A DNA stretch of 8,422 bases from Proteobacteria bacterium UBA7821. GTDB taxonomy: Bacteria; Pseudomonadota; Gammaproteobacteria; Comchoanobacterales; Comchoanobacteraceae. The stretch is from NCBI GenBank assembly GCA_002480165.1, contig DLBP01000010.1, forward strand, positions 1 through 8,422, given 5' to 3'. Below the pieces are notes generated by a model. It was not told where the DNA came from, made no database searches, and worked only from the letters and a program-made list of their open reading frames with translations. The position numbers were made by a program, and so were the translations under genes. Below, piece after piece: positions 1 to 5,861 of this stretch; positions within the stretch are counted from its first letter, which is position 1, and the number at the start of each line of letters is the position of its first letter.

Positions 1-927
1 GATTGAAGAGCCCCTATCCCCTACCCCTGATCTAAAGTCATCGATCGAGCAGGTTTCATGATCACCAGTTAGACGATCTTCAAGTCCATATCCGTAGTTG
101 TCGATATGTGCTTTGTGATTACTTTCAAGCGCTGTAACAGCTTTCTTAATTGCTGCCATACCCGTTGATGGATTTCTAGTCTGTTTTGTTGAGAAATTGG
201 TATGCATGCCTGCACCATTCCAGTCACCCTTGATCGGTTTAGCATCCAAACTGACAATAACGTTGTAATCCTCAGTAATTCGATACAGTAACCACCTAGA
301 GAGCCAAATTTCGTCTGATATGGTTAAGGGATCAGCTGACTCACCATCAATATCCCGATAACCGACTTGATATTCCCACTGACCCGGCATCACCTCTGCA
401 TTGGTACCACAGATTTTGATACCTGCCATGATACAAGCATCGGTGTGATCTTCAACCAAATCTCTAGCAAACACCTCGTCTGTACCTACACCACAATAAT
501 ATGGCCCTTGTGGCTCTGGGTTTCCATGTTCCGGCCATCCGAGTGGTGTTTTGTCTTTTTTGAATAGCGTATATTCCTGCTCCATACCAACATATGGATC
601 AAAATCCGATGAGACTTGTTCCATCAACTCTATCAATTTAGCACGATGGTTCGTTGCTACCGGCTTATGATCTGTATCAAGGACTTCACACAATGCTAAA
701 TAGCTACCATAATCTTCCAGTGGATTGGGTTTGATACAAACTGGCTTAAGTACCAGATCTGATTGATGAGTTGGCGCTTGATTAGTTGATGACCCATCAA
801 AACCCCATAAAGGTAGGTCACTAAGCTTAACATCAGATTCTGGTAGAGATAGGACTTTAACCTTAGAACGAAGCTTGGCATATGGTATTGTGCCGTCTAT
901 CCAAATATAGGTTACTTTAGAAATCAT
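1..927 (-). CDS. glnII: Type II (eukaryote-like, short) glutamine synthetase, 3' end cut by window edge
   Basis: Glutamine synthetase joins ammonia and glutamate, using ATP, to make glutamine in the cytoplasm. The visible 309 residues match the short GSII form (usually about 340-360 residues), so roughly 30-50 C-terminal residues lie beyond position 1. Residues 7-20 have the typical GSII opening (YIWIDGT...AKLRSK). Next come the beta-grasp motif WGFDGSSTNQA (41-51), the metal/glutamate-binding GMEQEY (E116, E118), EVMPGQWEYQVG (178-189) and the ATP/metal motif KPIKGDWNGAGMHTN (230-244, H242). The catalytic-loop region is LTGDHET followed by RGSSI at the edge. The usual Pro in DPKPI is Ala here (LDAKPI). 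The ATG at 927 is preceded by GGAGG (933-937) with a 5-nt spacer, which fixes the start. No partner gene is visible next to it. Identification is by remembered family motifs and is very secure; regulation is inferred only. Confidence 0.95.
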   Translation of the reverse strand, partial: MISKVTYIWIDGTIPYAKLRSKVKVLSLPESDVKLSDLPLWGFDGSSTNQAPTHQSDLVLKPVCIKPNPLEDYGSYLALCEVLDTDHKPVATNHRAKLIELMEQVSSDFDPYVGMEQEYTLFKKDKTPLGWPEHGNPEPQGPYYCGVGTDEVFARDLVEDHTDACIMAGIKICGTNAEVMPGQWEYQVGYRDIDGESADPLTISDEIWLSRWLLYRITEDYNVIVSLDAKPIKGDWNGAGMHTNFSTKQTRNPSTGMAAIKKAVTALESNHKAHIDNYGYGLEDRLTGDHETCSIDDFRSGVGDRGSSI

Positions 928-976
928 AAAAACCTCCATATGTATATTACTGCTCTGACATCACTCCATTAAACTA

Positions 977-992
977 GACAACGCATGTGCCT
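977..992 (-). promoter_or_regulatory. Possible sigma54 (RpoN) promoter of glnII
   Basis: Read on the minus strand this is AGGCAC, 5 nt, TTGTC. The sigma54 consensus is TGGCAC-N5-TTGCA/T, so GGCAC and TTG are present at the right spacing. The normally strict GC of the -12 element is GT here, a real weakness. A start about 12 nt downstream would give a leader of roughly 40 nt before the ATG at 927, with room for the GGAGG ribosome site. Nitrogen-regulated genes such as glnII are often sigma54 dependent, which makes it plausible. I saw no clear NtrC site upstream. Confidence 0.3.
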
Positions 993-1101
993 TATTTAAC
1001 AAAGCATTAGACACTGTGATCTCTCAGGAAAGTAGTTAGTGAGAAACCTACTCAAAACACTATCTCCCTCCCCAGATCAACGGGTATTGGGTATTCGTCT
1101 T

Positions 1102-1130
1102 ATTATAATATATTTTGAACGCTGTGTTTT
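1102..1130 (-). promoter_or_regulatory. Possible sigma70 promoter upstream of glnII
   Basis: On the minus strand there is an exact TATAAT (1107 down to 1102). Seventeen bases upstream the -35 position reads AAAACA, matching only the last three bases of TTGACA. It would give a leader of about 165 nt. It is an alternative, or an addition, to the sigma54-like element; the poor -35 keeps confidence low. Confidence 0.25.
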
Positions 1131-1152
1131 GATTAAATGTCCTTTAAAACAC
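1124..1152. repeat. 7-bp inverted repeat GTGTTTT/AAAACAC
   Basis: GTGTTTT (1124-1130) is matched by AAAACAC (1146-1152) across 15 nt. It overlaps the weak -35 position of the sigma70 candidate for glnII and could be an operator, but arms this short and AT-rich can occur by chance. Confidence 0.25.
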
Positions 1153-1277
1153 AACACCTACATTTTACATCAAAAAAGAAGGGTTCTGTGATTACCAACA
1201 AATGTTATTGTTTGTGTTAGACAGGCTGGATACCATACTGGCGATCAATTGCATTATAACTATTAGGACGCTATCAC

Positions 1278-1295
1278 CCAACTGAACCAAGTTGG
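1278..1295 (-). other. Small hairpin downstream of nrdB
   Basis: CCAACT (1278-1283) pairs with AGTTGG (1290-1295) across a 6-nt loop. It lies 3 nt beyond the larger hairpin at 1299-1324 in the direction of nrdB transcription, so the two could act as a tandem 3' structure. The stem is short and has no T-run after it. Confidence 0.3.
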
Positions 1296-1298
1296 TTA

Positions 1299-1324
1299 GC
1301 CCAGTACTAATACTAGTACTGGGC
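1299..1324 (-). terminator. Perfect 11-bp hairpin directly behind nrdB
   Basis: GCCCAGTACTA (1299-1309) is exactly complementary to TAGTACTGGGC (1314-1324), with a 4-nt loop. It begins 11 nt after the nrdB stop. The position and strong stem suggest a 3' end or mRNA-stabilising structure for the nrdAB transcript. No T-rich run follows on either strand (minus strand continues TAACCAACTT), so it is not a classic intrinsic terminator. Confidence 0.55.
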
Positions 1325-1335
1325 CACCACAGAGA

Positions 1336-2424
1336 TTAATCTTCATCATCCCAGTCAAGTGCACCACCAGTCTGATACTCAATCACTCGAGTTTCAAAGA
1401 AGTTCTTTTCTTTTTTCAAGTCCATTACTTCGCTCATCCAAGGAAAAGGGTTCTCAACATCACCATACTGTTCTGGCAAGCCAATTTGCTTGAAACGTCT
1501 GTTAGCAACGTATTCTAAATATTGGCGCAATAGTTGATGATTCATGCCTAGAATGCCATTGGGCATACTATCAACAGCATACTGATGCTCTAAATCAACC
1601 CCTTGTTTAATAATCCCTATGATTTCTTCTTTAAACGCATCCGTCCATAGGTGTGGGTTTTCAATCTTAATCTGGTTGATTAAGTCCACGCCAAAGTTTA
1701 GGTGAAGGGATTCATCTCTCAAAATGTATTGAAACTGTTCAGCTGTTGCCGTCATCTTGTTTCGACGTCCCATTGAAAGAATCTGAACGAAACCAACATA
1801 AAAGAAAAGCCCCTCAAACACAATATAAAAGACAATGAGATCTCTTAGCAGCTCTTGATCTTTCTCAAAAGTACCCGTGGTGAAATCTGGCTGTGAAATA
1901 CCCTGGGTAAAGCCGAGAGACCAGTTTGCTTTGGCAGCAACCGATGGAATTTCATGGTACATGTTGAATGTTTCTTTCTCATCAAGACCAAGAGACTGTA
2001 TAATGTGTACATAAGATTGTGTGTGGACTGCCTCCTCAAAAGCTTGCCTGAGCAAATATTGTCTACACTCAGGGCTTGTAATCAGACGGTAGATAGCTAG
2101 CACAATGTTGTTCGCCACTAAAGAATCTGCTGTTGAAAAGAACCCCAGGTTACGTTTGATAATATTTCTTTCTTCATCAGTCAGCCCATCTTCAGAACGC
2201 CATAGAACGATATCAGGCGTCATATTTACTTCCTGTGGCATCCAATGGTTAGCACAGGCTTCATTGTACTTTTTTTCAGCGAATTCATGACACAGTGGCC
2301 ATAGGATATTAATATCCGCTCGACCATTGATCACCAGCTTTTGTTGATCGGTATGGCAGACGACCCGATCTAAGCCTGTCATCTCCAAGCCGGTATTCAC
2401 TGTATTACTTTGTGTTGTTGACAT
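1336..2424 (-). CDS. nrdB: Class I ribonucleotide reductase small (radical-generating) subunit NrdB
   Basis: This 362-residue subunit holds the di-metal centre that makes the radical passed to NrdA for reducing ribonucleotides to deoxyribonucleotides; it works in the cytoplasm as a dimer bound to NrdA. Expected metal ligands are all visible: D100, E131, H134, E204, E238 and H241. Y138 sits four residues after H134, the place of the radical Tyr122 of E. coli. The C-terminal NrdA-docking tail carries Y350. Overall wording (NLGFFSTADSLVANN, LRQAFEEAVH, NPFPWMSE, EKNFFETRVIEYQ) is very like Chlamydia NrdB. That enzyme has Glu and Phe where this one has D100 and Y138, so this should be an ordinary tyrosyl-radical form. 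The ATG at 2424 follows AGGAGAGGG (2428-2436) and is only 12 nt after the nrdA stop, so the two are co-transcribed. Confidence 0.97.
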   Translation of the reverse strand: MSTTQSNTVNTGLEMTGLDRVVCHTDQQKLVINGRADINILWPLCHEFAEKKYNEACANHWMPQEVNMTPDIVLWRSEDGLTDEERNIIKRNLGFFSTADSLVANNIVLAIYRLITSPECRQYLLRQAFEEAVHTQSYVHIIQSLGLDEKETFNMYHEIPSVAAKANWSLGFTQGISQPDFTTGTFEKDQELLRDLIVFYIVFEGLFFYVGFVQILSMGRRNKMTATAEQFQYILRDESLHLNFGVDLINQIKIENPHLWTDAFKEEIIGIIKQGVDLEHQYAVDSMPNGILGMNHQLLRQYLEYVANRRFKQIGLPEQYGDVENPFPWMSEVMDLKKEKNFFETRVIEYQTGGALDWDDED

Positions 2425-2436
2425 ATTCCCTCTCCT

Positions 2437-5259
2437 TTATTGACACGATTCACAGTCTTCACCATCGAGTGAACACATCGGACCGCTCGATGTATCCATG
2501 GTATTACTCACATAATTTAAAGCACCATCTGTGATAGTCACTTTCTCAGTGTCTGTAGCCGCTCGAGTTCTACAGTAATAAGTCGTTTTTAATCCTTTAA
2601 TCCACGCATATCGATAAACCTTATCAATCTTCTTACCGGAAGGTTGTGCTATATACAAATTCAATGACTGTGCCTGATCATACCACTTTTGTCGTCTTGA
2701 GGCGCAATCAATTAACCACTCGGGATCAATTTCAAAAGCAGTCTTGTAGAGGCGTTTAATCTCATCAGGAATTCGTTTAATCTTTGAAATCATACCTTCG
2801 TAGTACTTGAAGTCATTCAGCATGACTTCATCCCATAGCCCGATGGCTTTTAATCGCTTAATTAAACTGGCATTAATTATCGTGAACTCGCCCGATAAAT
2901 TCGATTTAACATACAAATTACTGTAAGATGGTTCAATTGAAGCTGACACATTACAAATATTAGCAATGGTAGCAGTCGGCGCAATGGCCATGACGTTGGA
3001 ATTTCTCATACCATACTTGGCAAGTTTTTTCCGAATGCCAGTCCAATCTAAAGAAACCGATTCATCTTGATCTAAGTACTCAGCGCCTCGCTGTTGTCGG
3101 AGTAAGTCAATGGAATCGATTGGTAAAATCCCCTGTGACCACAAAGACCCTTGATAACTGTCATAATGCCCACGCTCTTTTGCCAGTTCGATTGAGGCAT
3201 CAATCGCACAGTGCGCAATCATTTCTGACGACAAGTCGGCAAAGTCAATAGCTGCTTGCGAGTCATAGCAAATCTCCATGTGATGCAGTGCATCTTGAAA
3301 GCCCATTTGACCTAGGCCAACAGGACGGTGCTGAAGGTTTGAGAAACGAGCTGATTCAACGGCGTAGTAGTTTAGATCAATGACATTGTCGAGCATTCTC
3401 ATTGCAGTCTTGACCGTCTTTTTCAGCTTGTCCTGATCGATTGTTTTGTCTTTTATGTGGTGTAGTAAATTAATACTACCTAAATTACAAACAGCTATCT
3501 CTGCTGGTTTTCCATCAAGGCCGTTTGACGTATTGAGTGTGATCTCAGTGCATAAATTTGATGAATGAACAACGCCGCAGTGCTGTTGAGGCGAGCGAAT
3601 GTTACATGGGTCTTTGAAAGTAATCCATGGGTGTCCTGTTTCAAAAAGCATCGACAACATCTTTCGCCATAACGCTTGAGCCGGCATTGTTTTAGACTGA
3701 ATTTCACCTCGCTTTGCCAGTGCTTCATATCGCAGGTAAGCATCCTCAAATGCCTGGCCATAGACCTCGTGTAAATCGGGTGCATCAGATGGTGAGAACA
3801 GAGTCCAATCCTCTTTCTTATGGACGCGTTTCATAAAGAGATCTGGTACCCAGTTAGCAGTGTTCATATCATGCGTTCTTCGACGTTCATCCCCGGTATT
3901 TTTTCGAAGTTGTAAAAAGTCTTCGATGTCCAGATGAAACGTCTCTAGATAAGAGCAAAGCGCGCCTTTTCGTTTCCCTCCTTGGTTAACGGCATTAACA
4001 ACCGCATTAACAACTGCTAGAAAAGGAACGATACCAGAGGACTTACCATTAGTCCCTTTTATTAAGCTGCCACAAGCTCGAATGGGTGTCCAATCATTAC
4101 CAATACCACCAGCCCACTTGGAGAGCATTGCATTGTCTTTGATGAGCGAGAATATCGAATCCAAGTCATCGCCACCATGCGATAGAAAACAGCTAGACAT
4201 TTGTGGTTTAGTTAAACCGGAGTTAAATAACGAAGGTGTAGAGCACATGTAGTCAAATCTTGACAGGACTTCGTAGAATTCGATGGCTTTCTCTTCACGC
4301 TGCGACTCATTCAATGCCATCCCCATTGCAACACGCATCCAAAACGTTTGTGGAATTTCGAAGCGGACCTCATTTTCGTGTAGAAAATACCGATCATACA
4401 AAGTCTGAAGACTGAGATATGCAAATAAGTAATCCCGCTCTGGCTGGATAGCCTTTGACAGCTTTTCAAGATCATAAGACAATAACTCCTCATTAACTAA
4501 TCCCATCTCGACCCCTTTCTCTAGAGTCACTTTCAGCAATTTTTCGTAGTCAGTGACCATCGGAATATCATCTTTGACATCCAAAAGTAGAGATAACGCG
4601 TTTCTCTTTATTTGCATCAACAATACTTGCGAGCATAAAAACGAGTAATCCGGCTCTTTCTCAATTCTCTGTCGAATATTTAACAGTAGTGCATCCATGA
4701 CTTTCTCGATAGGAATGTTCTGGTATAGTTCTCGAAAGGTAGATTGTGTGATGGCAGTAAAGTCGAGTGTTTTGAATCGCTTCATGAATGGCTTTAGCCA
4801 ATCTAGCAAAGTTTTTTCAGTTAAGCGTATGACTTTTTTGTTATTGGCAATCACTGCTATAGTGTCACCTTGTGCCTCTTCGACATCACTCTGTGCGCGC
4901 TCGGCCGTTCTTTCTTCTCGATAGAGAATGTATGATCTGGCAATGCGATCATGCGAAAGTCTCATCAGGTACTTTTCTGCTAAATCTTGGATCTTTTCGA
5001 TGTGAACGGTAAGCGGACATTCGATTAATATGTGGTTTTGAATTGACTCAACAACATCGTGAATTTCTTGTCGACCGCGTTCACTATTTGAATCTTGTTC
5101 ACCTCGAACTGAAATAAAGGCTTTTGTGATAGCAACACGTATCTTGTCGACATCGAATGTACTCGGGTTACCATCACGTTTGATTACGGTTGGCCACTGG
5201 ACTGATTGGCCATCTTTATCTTGATCGGTTGTTTTGACTGGGTCTACTAATTCCACCAT
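2437..5259 (-). CDS. nrdA: Class I ribonucleotide reductase large (catalytic) subunit NrdA
   Basis: NrdA binds ribonucleoside diphosphates and reduces them to deoxy forms using a thiyl radical supplied by NrdB. With the start at 5259 it has 940 residues, longer than E. coli NrdA (761). One ATP-cone, the dATP/ATP activity switch, spans about 21-120 (VIKRDG at 25-30, ending near REERTAERA). The catalytic barrel follows. Key residues: C357 in SSCFLS (redox pair), N568-C570-E572 in SSNLCTEITL (radical Cys and neighbours), C591 in VCNLGSINL (redox partner), and Y894-Y895 in TTYYCR (radical relay). The tail ends in C936-x2-C939, the mobile reductant cysteines. ATG 5259 has AGGAG five bases upstream. 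An ATG at 5340 in the same frame is open but lies upstream of the predicted transcription start. It is the first gene of the nrdAB operon. Confidence 0.97.
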   Translation of the reverse strand: MVELVDPVKTTDQDKDGQSVQWPTVIKRDGNPSTFDVDKIRVAITKAFISVRGEQDSNSERGRQEIHDVVESIQNHILIECPLTVHIEKIQDLAEKYLMRLSHDRIARSYILYREERTAERAQSDVEEAQGDTIAVIANNKKVIRLTEKTLLDWLKPFMKRFKTLDFTAITQSTFRELYQNIPIEKVMDALLLNIRQRIEKEPDYSFLCSQVLLMQIKRNALSLLLDVKDDIPMVTDYEKLLKVTLEKGVEMGLVNEELLSYDLEKLSKAIQPERDYLFAYLSLQTLYDRYFLHENEVRFEIPQTFWMRVAMGMALNESQREEKAIEFYEVLSRFDYMCSTPSLFNSGLTKPQMSSCFLSHGGDDLDSIFSLIKDNAMLSKWAGGIGNDWTPIRACGSLIKGTNGKSSGIVPFLAVVNAVVNAVNQGGKRKGALCSYLETFHLDIEDFLQLRKNTGDERRRTHDMNTANWVPDLFMKRVHKKEDWTLFSPSDAPDLHEVYGQAFEDAYLRYEALAKRGEIQSKTMPAQALWRKMLSMLFETGHPWITFKDPCNIRSPQQHCGVVHSSNLCTEITLNTSNGLDGKPAEIAVCNLGSINLLHHIKDKTIDQDKLKKTVKTAMRMLDNVIDLNYYAVESARFSNLQHRPVGLGQMGFQDALHHMEICYDSQAAIDFADLSSEMIAHCAIDASIELAKERGHYDSYQGSLWSQGILPIDSIDLLRQQRGAEYLDQDESVSLDWTGIRKKLAKYGMRNSNVMAIAPTATIANICNVSASIEPSYSNLYVKSNLSGEFTIINASLIKRLKAIGLWDEVMLNDFKYYEGMISKIKRIPDEIKRLYKTAFEIDPEWLIDCASRRQKWYDQAQSLNLYIAQPSGKKIDKVYRYAWIKGLKTTYYCRTRAATDTEKVTITDGALNYVSNTMDTSSGPMCSLDGEDCESCQ

Positions 5260-5264
5260 ACTCT

Positions 5265-5269
5265 CTCCT
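5265..5269 (-). promoter_or_regulatory. Ribosome binding site that fixes the nrdA start
   Basis: AGGAG on the minus strand lies 5 nt before the ATG at 5259. The alternative in-frame ATG at 5340 would add 27 residues (MGRLYCVCKKFF...) unlike any NrdA N-terminus I know. It also lies upstream of the -10 element at 5325-5330, so it would not be in the mRNA from that promoter. Confidence 0.8.
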
Positions 5270-5320
5270 ACTACTATTATGTGGCAACTCACTACATGTT
5301 GTGCAAAAAACTTCTTACAA

Positions 5321-5336
5321 ACACAATATAATCGGC
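5321..5336 (-). promoter_or_regulatory. NrdR-box-like site over the nrdAB -10 element
   Basis: The plus strand begins ACACAATATA, matching the first ten positions of the NrdR box as I recall it (roughly acaCwAtATaTwGtgt); the other half is poor (about 12 of 16 overall). It overlaps the -10 hexamer, where the dATP/ATP-sensing repressor NrdR would block transcription. Matching from memory only. Confidence 0.4.
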
Positions 5337-5353
5337 CCAAGTCTGGTTTTCAA
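5325..5353 (-). promoter_or_regulatory. Sigma70-type promoter of nrdAB
   Basis: On the minus strand: -35 TTGAAA (5353 down to 5348), 17-nt spacer, -10 TATATT (5330 down to 5325). Transcription would start near 5318, giving a leader of about 60 nt to the nrdA ATG at 5259. The hexamers and the ideal spacing make this the best promoter in the divergent region for this strand. Confidence 0.6.
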
Positions 5354-5371
5354 TCAGTTAGAACAATTATA

Positions 5372-5387
5372 TCACTATATCATTGAT
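5372..5387 (-). promoter_or_regulatory. Second, weaker NrdR-box-like site upstream of nrdAB
   Basis: The plus strand has CACTATAT in the phase of an NrdR box, with a degenerate second half. It starts 51 bp from the first candidate, about five helical turns, whereas known pairs are usually about three turns apart. The same bases form a tandem TATATCA-c-TATATCA (5368-5374 and 5376-5382), so another regulator could be the true user. Confidence 0.25.
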
Positions 5388-5394
5388 TCGAATC
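5385..5394. repeat. Perfect 10-bp palindrome GATTCGAATC
   Basis: GATTCGAATC is its own reverse complement and lies in the nrdA/basic-protein divergent region, upstream of both predicted promoters. It may be a binding site, but a 10-bp palindrome in about 300 bp of AT-rich DNA is weak evidence alone. Confidence 0.25.
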
Positions 5395-5487
5395 GTTATT
5401 TACTATTTGGTTCTTTCGAACGCCATTAGAAAAATCTCTACTCTGACTAAGCATCGCCGTGATCAACAATCTTATGAACGAACAGAA

Positions 5488-5519
5488 TTGATAAAGATTA
5501 TCAAAATAACACTTGATAA
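5488..5519. repeat. TTGATAA triple repeat, candidate operator of the basic-protein gene
   Basis: TTGATAA (5488-5494), then AGA, then TTATCAA (5498-5504) make a perfect 7-bp-arm inverted repeat. A third copy, TTGATAA (5513-5519), is 25 bp from the first and covers the -35 hexamer of the next gene. A palindrome plus a direct copy over the -35 is a typical layout for a repressor site. No regulator gene is in view to pair with it. Confidence 0.45.
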
Positions 5520-5541
5520 ATTCAGTTTGGTGTTTTAATAT
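5513..5541 (+). promoter_or_regulatory. Sigma70-type promoter of the small basic protein gene
   Basis: TTGATA (5513-5518), a 17-nt spacer and TAATAT (5536-5541). Transcription would start near 5548, giving a leader of about 26 nt before the ATG at 5574. The -35 lies inside the third TTGATAA repeat. Confidence 0.6.
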
Positions 5542-5573
5542 GTTGTGGTAAATTATGCAACATGGGATAATTG

Positions 5574-5861
5574 ATGGCAAAAATTGATTTAACAAAGAAC
5601 AGACTTGGGCTGCCAGCTGCCCTGAGAAAGCTTAAAAGGCAAGCCGCGTCGACAGCCACAAGCAAGAAAATCAGCAAAAATGGTAGACTAGTGAAAAAGT
5701 CAAAACTCAGACGGATCAAAAAAGCCTCTGCCATTAAGAGAGGACTTAAAAAAGTCTTGCAGCTGAAGATTACTGATAACGAAAACAAAAGTCCAACCAG
5801 AAGACGACGCAGACCATCACAAGTGACTACTGAAGTAGCGCCACAGGCCGAGCAAGCTTAA
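5574..5861 (+). CDS. Small highly basic protein of unknown function (95 aa)
   Basis: I do not recognise a family. The product has 95 residues with 17 Lys and 12 Arg against 5 acidic residues (net about +24). The basic residues are dense in 18-65, in clusters such as RKLKR, KKSKLRR and IKKASAIKRGLKK that could form amphipathic helices. A run of five Arg follows at 76-80, then a non-basic Pro/Gln/Ala-rich tail. It has no signal peptide, membrane segment or Cys. Such composition suits nucleic-acid binding (nucleoid-, ribosome- or RNA-associated), but that is inference. ATG 5574 has only a weak GGGA 6 nt upstream; TTG 5571 is possible in frame. A good promoter and a repeat cluster precede it. It is convergent with the MscS gene and their stop codons overlap. 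A frame selected for Lys/Arg in AT-rich DNA could be spurious, but promoter plus composition argue for a real gene. Confidence 0.7.
   Translation: MAKIDLTKNRLGLPAALRKLKRQAASTATSKKISKNGRLVKKSKLRRIKKASAIKRGLKKVLQLKITDNENKSPTRRRRRPSQVTTEVAPQAEQA

Larger units (their letters stand above)
928..1335. other. 408-bp gene-free region between nrdB and glnII
   Basis: I see no convincing gene here on either strand. Both flanking genes run leftward, so this region holds the end of the nrdAB transcript and the leader and promoter of glnII. It contains a perfect hairpin behind nrdB, a second smaller hairpin, an AT-rich TATAAT-containing stretch near 1102-1110, a 7-bp inverted repeat (1124-1152) and a sigma54-like element near 977-992. 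Each is listed separately. Confidence 0.7.

Noticed and set aside
1104..1109. Plus-strand TATAAT as a rightward promoter
   Set aside because: There is no acceptable -35 and no plus-strand gene for more than 4 kb downstream.
1299..1324. A classic intrinsic terminator behind nrdB
   Set aside because: The stem is perfect but no T-run follows on the transcribed strand. It is kept only as a 3' hairpin.
1336..2424. Calling NrdB a class Ic (Mn/Fe, radical-free) subunit from its likeness to Chlamydia
   Set aside because: The diagnostic positions are D100 and Y138, not Glu and Phe, so the usual tyrosyl-radical type is more likely.
5260..5340. A 27-residue N-terminal extension of NrdA from the ATG at 5340
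   Set aside because: The AGGAG at 5265-5269 supports ATG 5259, the extension is unlike NrdA, and the predicted -10 element lies downstream of 5340.
5543..5551. A DnaA-box-like TGTGGTAAA near the basic-protein promoter
   Set aside because: Two mismatches to the DnaA box and no second copy nearby, so chance is the better explanation.
5380..5788. Minus-strand frames of 71 and 88 codons opposite the basic-protein gene
   Set aside because: They are complements of the Lys/Arg-rich frame and promoter DNA, giving Leu/Phe/Ser-rich products. No promoter or ribosome site supports them.
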